Shown in pieces: positions 35,986 to 44,075 of a stretch of 64,000 bases of DNA. Position numbers and translations under genes: made by a program. The notes under the pieces are model-generated. The model saw nothing but the letters and a program-made list of their open reading frames with translations. It searched no databases and was not told where the DNA came from. Within the stretch, counting starts at the first letter, position 1; every line of letters begins with the position of its first letter. Origin of the DNA: Paucilactobacillus oligofermentans DSM 15707 = LMG 22743 (GTDB lineage Bacteria > Bacillota > Bacilli > Lactobacillales > Lactobacillaceae); the NCBI RefSeq assembly GCF_001434315.1, contig NZ_AZFE01000032.1, positions 310,561 to 374,560 of the forward strand, given 5' to 3'.

Positions 35986-37026
35986 TTAGTCGTTTTCGTT
36001 TGACTTGTCCATCTTTTCTAGCACTTCTTGGTTATTAAAATATTCAACTGCTTGACTGATCACTTGTGATTCAATCATTGCCTTGATTTGACCAATTGTA
36101 TTTTTAACTGCTTCAGCGTTGGAAGATCCATGGGTCTTCACAACTGGAGCCTTTAAACCAAGTAATACAGCTCCACCATGTGTCGAAGTTGCCATGCCTT
36201 TACCAACAGTACTAAAAACTGGTTTAAGCAATAAATAGCCTAATTTAGCCCGTAAGCCACCATTCATAATTCCATCTTTAATTAGTGCCAACATCGTTTT
36301 TGCCGTACCTTCAGTGGCCTTTAAGGCTGCATTTCCGGTCCATCCATCTGTAACCACAACATCCGCTTTACCCATTAGCATTGCACTAGATTCAACGTTA
36401 CCAACAAAATTTAAGTCATCAGCATCATCTAATAACTGCCAAACTGCCTTATGAAGTCGATCACCCTTATCTGCTTCTTCACCATTATTTAATAATGCAA
36501 TCGTTGGATTTTCAATGCCTAAAACCTTTTGTGCATAAAATTTGCCAAGATAAGCATATTGAACTAAGTTCTTTTCTTTACTCTCTGCATTAGCTCCGGT
36601 ATCTAGATATACAAACTTCTGTTTATCAGTGTCTGGATGAGCTGCTGGCAAAATTGAAGTCAATCCAGGTCGATCAATCCCTTTAATTCGGCCGACAATG
36701 AATAATCCGGCTGCAAGCACGGCGCCAGTATTTCCAGCTGAAAAGAATGCATCAGCTTCTCCATCTTTGACCGCATTAGCAGCTCGCACGATTGAAGAAT
36801 CTTTTTTACTACGAATTGCGCGAACTGGTTCTTCACCCATTTCAATCATTTCAGTTGTTGGTATAACTTTGATGTGGTTTGAATCTGTTAAAAATGATTT
36901 TAATTGAGTTTCATCACCATACAATAAAAACTCTAGTTCTGGATATAAATCACGCGCTTGTTCAACACCTAAGATAATTTCTTTGGGTGCATTATCGCCG
37001 CCCATTGCATCAACTGCAATTTTCAT
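35986..37026 (-). CDS. plsX: Phosphate acyltransferase PlsX
   Basis: PlsX makes acyl-phosphate from acyl-ACP, the acyl donor for PlsY in phosphatidic acid synthesis; it is peripheral at the inner membrane. The 346-residue protein has the family start KIAVDAMGGDNAPKEIILG, RAIRSKKDSSIVRAANAV near 88, AFFSAGNTGAVLAAG near 112, ALLNNGEEADKG near 180 and VVTDGWTGNAALKATEGT near 228. It lies 15 bp after recG and 37 bp before acpP. In B. subtilis fapR separates recG from plsX; here it is absent. Confidence 0.97.
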   Translation of the reverse strand: MKIAVDAMGGDNAPKEIILGVEQARDLYPELEFLLYGDETQLKSFLTDSNHIKVIPTTEMIEMGEEPVRAIRSKKDSSIVRAANAVKDGEADAFFSAGNTGAVLAAGLFIVGRIKGIDRPGLTSILPAAHPDTDKQKFVYLDTGANAESKEKNLVQYAYLGKFYAQKVLGIENPTIALLNNGEEADKGDRLHKAVWQLLDDADDLNFVGNVESSAMLMGKADVVVTDGWTGNAALKATEGTAKTMLALIKDGIMNGGLRAKLGYLLLKPVFSTVGKGMATSTHGGAVLLGLKAPVVKTHGSSNAEAVKNTIGQIKAMIESQVISQAVEYFNNQEVLEKMDKSNEND

Positions 37027-37041
37027 ATTTAAATACCTTCC

Positions 37042-39075
37042 TTAATCAAAATGTGTTTGTAATTTTCTAATTGTTAAATACTCAACCAATGGTAAATTTT
37101 CAGTTTTAGTTTCCCAACTTGGAGTCAGTAATAGATTTTCAGCATCACTTTTAGCAATTTGCAGCATCTTAAGTTCACCAACCGGATCGCCAACTTTAAA
37201 TTCTGGAACTCCAGATTGTTTCAAGCCTAGAACATCTCCTGATCCACGTAACTCTAAATCTCTTTGAGCTACAACAAAGCCATCGGTAGTTTCAACCATT
37301 GTTTGCATTCGTTGTATTCCGACTTGATTCTTTGGATCTGCAATCAGTATACAATAACTTTGACGACTTCCGCGACCAACTCGACCACGTAATTGATGTA
37401 ATTGCGCTAACCCGAATCGATCGGCATCATAGACGACCATTAACGAGGCGTTTTTGACATCAACCCCAACTTCAATCACGGTCGTTGACACCAACACTTG
37501 AATTTTGTTAGCTTTAAATGCTTCCATAATGGCATCTTTTTCATCGTTTGCCATGCGTCCGTGTAAAAGGCCAACTTGGTATTGAGGGCCAAAATACTCT
37601 TGTAATTCCTCATATAAATCCTGTGCATTTTGAACATCTAAAGTTTCTGATTGTTCAATCAAAGGTGTAACTACATAGGTTTGTGCGCCATTTAATAATT
37701 CTTGTTTAACTTTTTCCCACGCAACACCAACTTGATTGCTTTTAAGCCAACTGGTTTTAATTTGTTTCCGTCCAACTGGTAATTCATCAATGACCGAAAC
37801 ATCCATTTCTCCGTACGCAGTAATTGCTAGCGTTCTAGGAATTGGTGTTGCCGTCATAGCTAATACATCAGGTTCTTCACCTTTTTCGCGAAATTTTTGT
37901 CGTTGATTAACTCCAAATCGATGTTGCTCATCAGTTACAATTAACCCTAAATTAGCATACTCAACACTTTCTTGGATTAATGCATGAGTTCCAACAATTA
38001 AATTAATTGCGCCATTTTTAATTTGTGCTGTTAATTCGCGATGTTGCTTCGCGGTCATTGATCCCGTTAACAACCCAACATTCACCGGTAAGCCTTCAAA
38101 TAGTTGTGCTAAATTTTGCGCATGTTGTGATGCTAAAATTTCGGTTGGCGCCATAATTGCAGCTTGCAATCCCGCAGTGATTGTTGCATACATTGCAATG
38201 GCTGCAACCACAGTTTTTCCTGAACCAACATCACCTTGTAATAATCGATTCATTTGTACCGGTCGTCTTAAATCACGACAAATTTCATTTATTACGCGTT
38301 GCTGCGCATTAGTTAATTGATATGGTAAGCGTTGAATAAATTCTTTTAATTCATCATTATGGTATAAAATTGAAATTCCGTTTTTTTGTTGATTTTCCAT
38401 TTTAATCGCTTGTAAACGCAATTGAAATAAAAAGAATTCCTCATAAGCGGCGGTTCGACGCGCATGATTTGCGGATTCATCATCAGAAGGAAAATGCATT
38501 TCGCGAATCATATCTTTTCTTTCAACTAATTTATAACGTTCAATTAATGCTGGAGGTAGCAAGGAAGCAATTACCGACTCATATTTATCAAACGCCACTT
38601 TAATAAATTTGCGAATCGTTGGCTGTTTAATTGCTTTGTTTGATGGATAAACCGCATCAAATTGATTATGTTCTGTTGTAACTGAAATAACTTTAGTCCC
38701 AGCAAGTCGCTTATGTGTGCCATCCCACTTACCATAAACTGCGATATCTTTGCCTAATTCAATTTTATTTTTTAAATATGGTTGATTAAAAAAAGTGACC
38801 ATCACAATTTCATTTTCGACCATTAACCGAAAACTTAATCGATTCTTTTTGTAGCCAAACCGTGCAATCACCGGTTCTGACATAACTGTCCCTTGTAATG
38901 TTAATTTTTGCTGATCTATAGCTTGACTAGGACTTTGAACTTCATAAGTATCATAACGTGTTGGAAAATATAGTAATAGATCTTCAACCGTAAATATCCC
39001 TAATGTTTTTAAGTCGTCAACCCGCTTGGGTCCAACACCAGCAAGACTACCAACTGAATCTTGTAAACTTAACAT
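37042..39075 (-). CDS. recG: ATP-dependent DNA helicase RecG
   Basis: RecG remodels stalled forks and Holliday junctions. The 677-residue protein has an N-terminal wedge (OB fold) domain with LAGVGPKRVDDLKTLGIFTV and LTLQGTVMSEPVI, then helicase motifs: LLQGDVGSGKTVVAAIAMY near 282 (Walker A), MAPTEILASQHA, VTDEQHRFGVNQR near 385 (DEQH), AMTATPIPRT, and HQLRGRVGRGSRQSYC near 565 (motif VI). The start is the ATG at 39073-39075, 5 nt after AAAGGGGG. Upstream in-frame codons run through a long hairpin and are not likely coding. It follows fakA by 123 bp and precedes plsX by 15 bp. Confidence 0.97.
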   Translation of the reverse strand: MLSLQDSVGSLAGVGPKRVDDLKTLGIFTVEDLLLYFPTRYDTYEVQSPSQAIDQQKLTLQGTVMSEPVIARFGYKKNRLSFRLMVENEIVMVTFFNQPYLKNKIELGKDIAVYGKWDGTHKRLAGTKVISVTTEHNQFDAVYPSNKAIKQPTIRKFIKVAFDKYESVIASLLPPALIERYKLVERKDMIREMHFPSDDESANHARRTAAYEEFFLFQLRLQAIKMENQQKNGISILYHNDELKEFIQRLPYQLTNAQQRVINEICRDLRRPVQMNRLLQGDVGSGKTVVAAIAMYATITAGLQAAIMAPTEILASQHAQNLAQLFEGLPVNVGLLTGSMTAKQHRELTAQIKNGAINLIVGTHALIQESVEYANLGLIVTDEQHRFGVNQRQKFREKGEEPDVLAMTATPIPRTLAITAYGEMDVSVIDELPVGRKQIKTSWLKSNQVGVAWEKVKQELLNGAQTYVVTPLIEQSETLDVQNAQDLYEELQEYFGPQYQVGLLHGRMANDEKDAIMEAFKANKIQVLVSTTVIEVGVDVKNASLMVVYDADRFGLAQLHQLRGRVGRGSRQSYCILIADPKNQVGIQRMQTMVETTDGFVVAQRDLELRGSGDVLGLKQSGVPEFKVGDPVGELKMLQIAKSDAENLLLTPSWETKTENLPLVEYLTIRKLQTHFD

Positions 39076-39095
39076 AGCTACCCCCTTTCTGACCA

Positions 39096-39136
39096 AATGA
39101 GGCTGTGCCAAAACATAGTTTTGGCACAGCCTCATT
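39096..39136. repeat. Perfect 19-bp inverted repeat between fakA and recG
   Basis: AATGAGGCTGTGCCAAAAC (39096-39114) and its exact complement (39118-39136) flank the triloop ATA. It should form a very stable hairpin, but on the minus strand only three T follow, so it is a poor classical terminator. It lies 62 bp past the fakA stop and 20 bp before the recG start. It could terminate, stabilise or attenuate. Confidence 0.85.
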
Positions 39137-39198
39137 AGCATACAATTTAGTCTGTAAAAATCGGCTCCATATAATTAATATGTCACACTCATTATTTA

Positions 39199-40902
39199 TT
39201 ATTCAACTGAAATTAAATATGGATAGACTGGTTGTCCACCTTGATGGATTTCAATTTCTAATTCATCATCAATTTCATATAGTGCATTTTCAATTGTTTG
39301 TGCATCGGTTTGATTACCATCAGTACCCATGATAATAGTTACAATTTCGCTATCTTCATCAAGCATCGACTTAACCATATCAATTGCGGTTTGCTTTATT
39401 TCAGCATTAGTAACTGCAATTTTGCCATCTACAATTCCAATAAAATTATCTTTTTTAATTTCAATACCGTCAATTGTTGTATCTCGAATTGAGATTGTTA
39501 CTTCTCCACTTTTGACAGTTGATAAAGCTGATTCCATCGCTACTTGGTTATCTTCTAAGCTAGCTTCTTGATTATATTCAAGTAAAGAAGCCATTCCTTG
39601 TGCAATGGTTTTACTATGAACAATCTTAACTGGAATATCGACAACATCAACTGATTGTTCTGCTGCCATAAAAATATTTCCATTATTAGGTAAAACAATA
39701 GCTTTTTTTGCACCACTAGCGTTGATTGCATCAACAATATCTTGAGTACTTGGATTCATGGTTTGACCACCATTAATCACATGCGTTACTCCTAAACTTT
39801 TGAATAGCGTAGCCACTCCATCACCACTAGAAATTGAAATAATAGCTGTTTCTACTGATTTTCCAGCTGGTTGATTATTGTTTATTGCTGAGCTAGGTAC
39901 TGGTGCTTCTTGTTCATCAGATTCCATGATTTCTTCTTGTTGCCAGCGCATATTATCAACTTTAACTTTTTGTAAATCGCCAAATTCTTGTCCCCAAGCC
40001 AAAACTTCACCTGGATGTTCTGTATGAATGTGAACTTTAACAACTTCGTCATCATTAATAACTAATAAGCTATCACCAAGACCTGACAATTTTTCATAAA
40101 ACTTATCATAATCAAATTCTTGGTCAACTTGTAGCCCACGACCAATTCGAACCATGATTTCGGTACAATATCCGTACACAATTTTGTCTGGATCTAGTTG
40201 TCCTTGTGCGCTGCGATGATGTTCTGCATTAAGCATCTCATCCATTTGAGCATTATCAGGTTGATAATTTTCAATTTCGATAGTTTTTCCAGACAACACT
40301 TCATAGAAAGCTTTCAAAACAAAAACAAGTCCTTGTCCGCCTGAATCAACCACGCCAACTTCTTTTAGAACTGGAAGTAAATCTGGAGTTGTCTTAAGAG
40401 CTTCATCAGCTGCAAGGAAAATAGTTTCAATAACATCAGTTAAATCATCAGTTTCAGTTACTTTTTTGTTACCTGCAGCAGCTGATTCTCTAACAACGGT
40501 TAAAATTGTACCTTCCGTTGGCTTCATCACTGCTTTATAGGCGGTTTTGGCTCCATTAGCATAGGCATCTACGAAGTCTTGGGCTGTTAATTCAGCTTTA
40601 CCTTCCATACCTTTTGAAAAGCCACGGAAAATTTGTGATAAAATCACACCTGAATTACCACGTGCCCCCATTAGTAGGCCTTTAGCTACAGCAGCTGCTA
40701 AGTCATCAACCCGAGTACTGCTCTCTTCGCGTTCATATTTAGCTCCACTAGCCAAAGACATACTCATATTAGTTCCGGTATCACCATCAGGTACCGGGAA
40801 AACGTTTAACGAATTAATAAATTCAGCATTTTGTTCCAAGCATGCTGATGCAGCTTGAATCATTTTACCAAATTCAAGATTTGTAATTTTTGTAACTGTC
40901 AA
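39199..40902 (-). CDS. fakA: Fatty acid kinase catalytic subunit FakA (DAK2/YloV family)
   Basis: FakA phosphorylates fatty acids bound to FakB so that exogenous acids can enter phospholipids through PlsX/PlsY, which fits the plsX gene nearby. The 567-residue protein has the DAK2/DhaL ATP domain (FINSLNVFPVPDGDTGTNMS near 28-47, GARGNSGVILSQIFRG near 78-93, PTEGTILTVVRESA, VVDSGGQGLVFVL near 185) and a C-terminal DegV-like domain (about 345-567) ending in a Gly/Gln/Pro-rich strand. The start is TTG at 40900-40902, 8 nt after GGAGG. yloU lies 30 bp upstream. No fakB is in the window. Confidence 0.94.
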   Translation of the reverse strand: MTVTKITNLEFGKMIQAASACLEQNAEFINSLNVFPVPDGDTGTNMSMSLASGAKYEREESSTRVDDLAAAVAKGLLMGARGNSGVILSQIFRGFSKGMEGKAELTAQDFVDAYANGAKTAYKAVMKPTEGTILTVVRESAAAGNKKVTETDDLTDVIETIFLAADEALKTTPDLLPVLKEVGVVDSGGQGLVFVLKAFYEVLSGKTIEIENYQPDNAQMDEMLNAEHHRSAQGQLDPDKIVYGYCTEIMVRIGRGLQVDQEFDYDKFYEKLSGLGDSLLVINDDEVVKVHIHTEHPGEVLAWGQEFGDLQKVKVDNMRWQQEEIMESDEQEAPVPSSAINNNQPAGKSVETAIISISSGDGVATLFKSLGVTHVINGGQTMNPSTQDIVDAINASGAKKAIVLPNNGNIFMAAEQSVDVVDIPVKIVHSKTIAQGMASLLEYNQEASLEDNQVAMESALSTVKSGEVTISIRDTTIDGIEIKKDNFIGIVDGKIAVTNAEIKQTAIDMVKSMLDEDSEIVTIIMGTDGNQTDAQTIENALYEIDDELEIEIHQGGQPVYPYLISVE

Positions 40903-40932
40903 TTAAATTTCCTCCAGATGAACAAATATCAA

Positions 40933-41295
40933 TTAGTCAGCTAGGACGCGAACACCTTGTACTAAAACATTAACTGAATTAGCCGTAACGCCAAGCATTG
41001 ATTCTAAATTGTATTTAACTTTTGATTGGACACTTTTTGAAACTTCTGAAATTTTTGTTCCGTATCCAACAATAATATTTACATCTACGGAAACACCATT
41101 TTCTTGTTGGCGAATAACAACACCTTTATTATAATTCTCACGACGCAAAATATCGTTAACGCCATCACGTAATTGGTTTCGACTTGCCATACCAACAACT
41201 CCATAGTTATCAGTAGCTGCACCCCCAACAACTGTTGCGATTACATCGTTTGTAATATCAATAGTCCCAAACTGGGTTTTAATTTTGACTGCCAT
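40933..41295 (-). CDS. yloU: Asp23/Gls24 family envelope stress protein (YloU)
   Basis: This is a 120-residue Asp23/Gls24-family protein of the YloU branch, nearly always encoded directly before fakA. Family members are cytoplasmic proteins that attach to the membrane via partners and respond to envelope stress; YloU's precise role is unknown. The sequence shows TQFGTIDITNDVIATVVGGA at the start, YGVVGMASRNQLRDG near 30, and VDVNIIVGYGTKISEVSKSV near 72. The ATG has AGGGAG upstream. It has a good promoter and is the first gene of a unit with fakA, perhaps reading on into recG-plsX-acpP. Confidence 0.93.
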   Translation of the reverse strand: MAVKIKTQFGTIDITNDVIATVVGGAATDNYGVVGMASRNQLRDGVNDILRRENYNKGVVIRQQENGVSVDVNIIVGYGTKISEVSKSVQSKVKYNLESMLGVTANSVNVLVQGVRVLAD

Positions 41296-41332
41296 TTAAT
41301 TGGCTCCCTTCTGCTTTGAACTTGTTAATGTT

Positions 41333-41361
41333 ATAATATCAGAATATGCTGCTTTCGTCCA
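41333..41361 (-). promoter_or_regulatory. yloU-fakA promoter
   Basis: On the minus strand TGGACG (41356-41361) and TATTAT (41333-41338) are 17 bp apart with a TGA extended -10, 38 bp before the yloU start. Confidence 0.65.
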
Positions 41362-41449
41362 TGTGAGCAATAACGAATACATATTCTAGCTTATTTTCAT
41401 AATTTTGCAAATTATTTAGTGTCAAGTGAAATTACTTGAAAGAAAATTC

Positions 41450-41478
41450 TTGCAATGTATTCGTGGCTATGGTAAATT
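41450..41478 (+). promoter_or_regulatory. rpmB promoter
   Basis: TTGCAA (41450-41455) and TAAATT (41473-41478) are 17 bp apart with a TGG extended -10. The leader that follows (about 60 nt) contains a small GCGCT/AGCGC hairpin near 41492-41507. Confidence 0.7.
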
Positions 41479-41546
41479 AATTTAGTGAGTTATCGCGCTG
41501 TTACAAGCGCTCAAGTCAAAATTTAATGAGATGAGGAGGGTTATTC

Positions 41547-41732
41547 ATGGCAAAAGATTTTATTACTGGTAAGCGGACACGTTTTGGAAACAAGCGTTCT
41601 CATGCCCTTAACTCAAGTCGTCGTAGCTGGAAGCCAAATCTTCAAAAAGTTACGATTTTAGTAGACGGTAAGCCTAAGAAAGTTTACGTTTCAGCACGTA
41701 CACTTAAATCAGGTAAAGTCACTCGAGTTTAA
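41547..41732 (+). CDS. rpmB: 50S ribosomal protein L28
   Basis: L28 is a small 50S protein. The 61-residue product has the typical start [20 protein letters not shown], followed by [15 protein letters not shown] and the basic end [17 protein letters not shown]. No CxxC zinc pairs are present, so this is the zinc-free form. GAGGAGGG lies 7 nt before the ATG. It is monocistronic, divergent from yloU, with its own promoter and a bidirectional terminator. Confidence 0.98.
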   Translation: MAKDFITGKRTRFGNKRSHALNSSRRSWKPNLQKVTILVDGKPKKVYVSARTLKSGKVTRV

Positions 41733-41740
41733 TTATTTAT

Positions 41741-41780
41741 AAAAATAAGTTATCCGAATATTCGGATAGCTTATTTTTTT
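41741..41780. terminator. Bidirectional terminator between rpmB and thiN
   Basis: AATAAG and CTTATT flank an inner TATCCGAATATTCGGATA perfect palindrome, with A-run before and T-run after. It serves rpmB on plus and thiN, the end of the long minus-strand operon. Confidence 0.88.
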
Positions 41781-41790
41781 GTCTTTATTT

Positions 41791-42441
41791 TTAATCTTTA
41801 CTTTGAATGACAGCCATAATCCCCTTTTCAAACGAAAAGTGATTTATCTCTTTAGAAAATTCATTACTAGCCCACGACACTGGATAACTAGAATTAAAAT
41901 TTTGTAGCGTATATTTTTCATCTGGTAATGTTAATCCAGTTACAGACGTCAAATTAACAAATGCTAAATACTTTTTATCAACTTCCTTGATAATTTCATA
42001 TTCACCTGGCGTATAAAATTTAATTGTGTTTTTATTATCAATAATATTTATTTGTTTAATAACATCTTTAAATTGCGGATCTAACGGTAAAAACAAATTT
42101 GCCAATAAATGATCCATTCTACCACCAGTCGCTCCATAGATATCAATTTTACTATTAGGGAAATGTTTGATAGCCGTCATTACCCCAATTTGAGTATCTG
42201 TAAAATCTTTTTCTGGTGGAAATAATTCAATTTGCTTAATTTCTTTTTTTACAATATCCATTTCTGAATCAAATGTAGAATCGAAATCCCCAACCGCAAT
42301 TTTAGGCGTAATCCCCATATTTAAGAGTCTAATGGCTCCTTTATCAACTGCAATCCAAGTCCCTTTAATTTCACCCTTAATTAGATTCTCAGGCCATTCT
42401 GTCATTGGACCGCCAACTAATATATTTACTAACTGCTCCAT
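41791..42441 (-). CDS. thiN: Thiamine pyrophosphokinase
   Basis: ThiN transfers pyrophosphate from ATP to thiamine, giving the cofactor TPP. The protein (216 residues from this start) has LVNILVGGPMTEWP at the N-terminus, GTWIAVDKGAIRLLNMGITP near 30, VGDFDSTF near 53, PPEKDFTDTQIGVMTA near 75 and IYGATGGRMDHLLANL near 97, the usual substrate motifs. Two adjacent ATG codons (42442-42444 and 42439-42441) follow AAGGGG; I chose the second, with 7 nt spacing. It is the last gene after rpe in a long conserved operon, but a hairpin lies between rpe and thiN. Confidence 0.93.
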   Translation of the reverse strand: MEQLVNILVGGPMTEWPENLIKGEIKGTWIAVDKGAIRLLNMGITPKIAVGDFDSTFDSEMDIVKKEIKQIELFPPEKDFTDTQIGVMTAIKHFPNSKIDIYGATGGRMDHLLANLFLPLDPQFKDVIKQINIIDNKNTIKFYTPGEYEIIKEVDKKYLAFVNLTSVTGLTLPDEKYTLQNFNSSYPVSWASNEFSKEINHFSFEKGIMAVIQSKD

Positions 42442-42462
42442 CATTAAACCCCTTAAGCAACA

Positions 42463-42503
42463 AAAGTGCGTGAATGTTGAATTCAACAAACCGCACTTTT
42501 TTT
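42463..42503. terminator. Hairpin between rpe and thiN
   Basis: AAAAGTGCG pairs with CGCACTTTT around the perfect inner palindrome TGTTGAATTCAACA. The long T-run is on the plus strand; on the minus strand, where rpe and thiN are read, only four T follow. It may be a weak attenuator. Confidence 0.6.
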
Positions 42504-42505
42504 AT

Positions 42506-43159
42506 TTATTTTGTAGCGTCTTTTAAAGTATTAATTTTAGCAACTGGGTCAACATCGTTAAAAACATATGATCCAGCAACTGCTACTGTAGCCCCTGCTT
42601 CATAACAAGCAACGACTGTATCAGCATTAACTCCACCATCAATTTCAATATCATAAGTGTAGCCATTTTCTGATTTAAGACGATTTAATTCTGCAATTTT
42701 AGCAACTGTTTCTGGTAAGAATTTTTGCCCACCAAATCCAGGATTTACAGTCATAACAAGTACTTGATCAACCATATGAAGTACAGGCAAAATAGCTGAA
42801 ACAGGTGTACCAGGGTTAATAACAACTTCAGACTTAACTCCAGTATTGTTAATCGTTTGAATATCACCATGAATATGTTGAGTTGCTTCGACATGAATAC
42901 CAATTAAGTCGGCACCAGCATCAGCAAATTCTTGAATCATATGACCTGGCTTTTCAACCATCAAATGAACATCTAAAAATAAATTAGAAACTTTGCGGAT
43001 TGCTTTCACAAATCCTGGTCCGTATGAAATACTGGGTACAAACGTACCGTCCATAACATCAATATGAAGATATTCGGCGCCGCCTTTTTCTACCATTTCG
43101 ATATCACGTTGTAAATTTACATAATCAGCACTCAAAATTGAAGGTGCAACTTTAATCAT
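42506..43159 (-). CDS. rpe: Ribulose-phosphate 3-epimerase
   Basis: Rpe interconverts ribulose-5-phosphate and xylulose-5-phosphate in the pentose phosphate and phosphoketolase routes. The 217-residue TIM barrel shows VAPSILSADYVNLQRDI, HIDVMDGTFVPSISYGP near 34, DVHLMVEKP near 65, VMTVNPGFGGQKFLPE near 138 and the phosphate loop IEIDGGVNADTV near 170. The ATG at 43157-43159 has GAGGAT 6 nt upstream; earlier in-frame codons overlap rsgA. rsgA is 10 bp upstream, as in many Firmicutes. Confidence 0.97.
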   Translation of the reverse strand: MIKVAPSILSADYVNLQRDIEMVEKGGAEYLHIDVMDGTFVPSISYGPGFVKAIRKVSNLFLDVHLMVEKPGHMIQEFADAGADLIGIHVEATQHIHGDIQTINNTGVKSEVVINPGTPVSAILPVLHMVDQVLVMTVNPGFGGQKFLPETVAKIAELNRLKSENGYTYDIEIDGGVNADTVVACYEAGATVAVAGSYVFNDVDPVAKINTLKDATK

Positions 43160-43169
43160 TATTAAATCC

Positions 43170-44060
43170 TCATTTCTTATAATTAGGTTTTTGTTGAACA
43201 ATTAGTTCATTAAACTGTTCATAGCTTTTATACCGGCTCGCTAATATTGTACCATTTTCTAATGCTGCTTTCACTGCACATCCAGGTTCTTTTAGATGTA
43301 AACATCCCCTAAATCTGCAATTAACACTTAATTCTAGGAATTCTGGGAAATACCTTGGCAATTCAGTTGCATCCATTTCAAACGCTTCATATGAAGAAAA
43401 TCCCGGTGTATCTGCAATCAGGCAGCCGTCGATATTCAATAAACTAACTTTTCTAGTCGTATGTTTACCACGCTGCAACGCTTGTGATATTTCACCAGTT
43501 TCTAGTTCTAGTTGTGGTGCAATGTGATTAAGCAATGTGGACTTACCAGCTCCAGTTTGGCCCATTACCACACTAATATTACCAACTAGTTCTGCCTGCA
43601 ATTGTTTTAACTGCTCATCTGCAAAGGGATCTCTTTGATAAAAAACTTGATAACCAATCTGGCGATAGCCATCAGCAGCAACTTGTAATTTTTCAAATTC
43701 TTGTTCCGATAGTAAATCCGTTTTAGAAAAATAAATAATTGGCGTAATATTTTGAACTTCTAATGCGACTAATTGGCGATCTAATAAATTAGTTGAAAAA
43801 ATGGGCTCACGAACAGCTGTTACTACCAGTGCCAAATCAACATTAGCAATCGGTGGTCTTACTAAAGAATTTTTACGAGCTAAAACTTCTAATAAATATC
43901 CTTCACGATCATTAGGTGCGTCAAATTCAACGTGATCACCCACCATAGGTTTAATACCACGTTTCCTAAGATTACCTCGTCCACGTGTCCGATACAGTTT
44001 ACCATCACTTAAAACATCATAGAAGCCTGCTAGTGATTGTTGGACAATTCCTTCTTTCAT
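43170..44060 (-). CDS. rsgA: Ribosome small subunit GTPase RsgA
   Basis: RsgA is a circularly permuted GTPase that checks late 30S maturation. The 296-residue protein has an N-terminal OB fold ([20 protein letters not shown]), then the permuted GTPase order: G4-like YFSKTDLL near 114, G1 [12 protein letters not shown] near 163, G3 [10 protein letters not shown] near 210, and a C-terminal zinc finger ([18 protein letters not shown] near 243). AGGAG lies upstream of the ATG. It follows prkC by 15 bp and precedes rpe by 10 bp. Confidence 0.97.
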   Translation of the reverse strand: MKEGIVQQSLAGFYDVLSDGKLYRTRGRGNLRKRGIKPMVGDHVEFDAPNDREGYLLEVLARKNSLVRPPIANVDLALVVTAVREPIFSTNLLDRQLVALEVQNITPIIYFSKTDLLSEQEFEKLQVAADGYRQIGYQVFYQRDPFADEQLKQLQAELVGNISVVMGQTGAGKSTLLNHIAPQLELETGEISQALQRGKHTTRKVSLLNIDGCLIADTPGFSSYEAFEMDATELPRYFPEFLELSVNCRFRGCLHLKEPGCAVKAALENGTILASRYKSYEQFNELIVQQKPNYKK

Positions 44061-44075
44061 TTATCAGTCTCCTTA

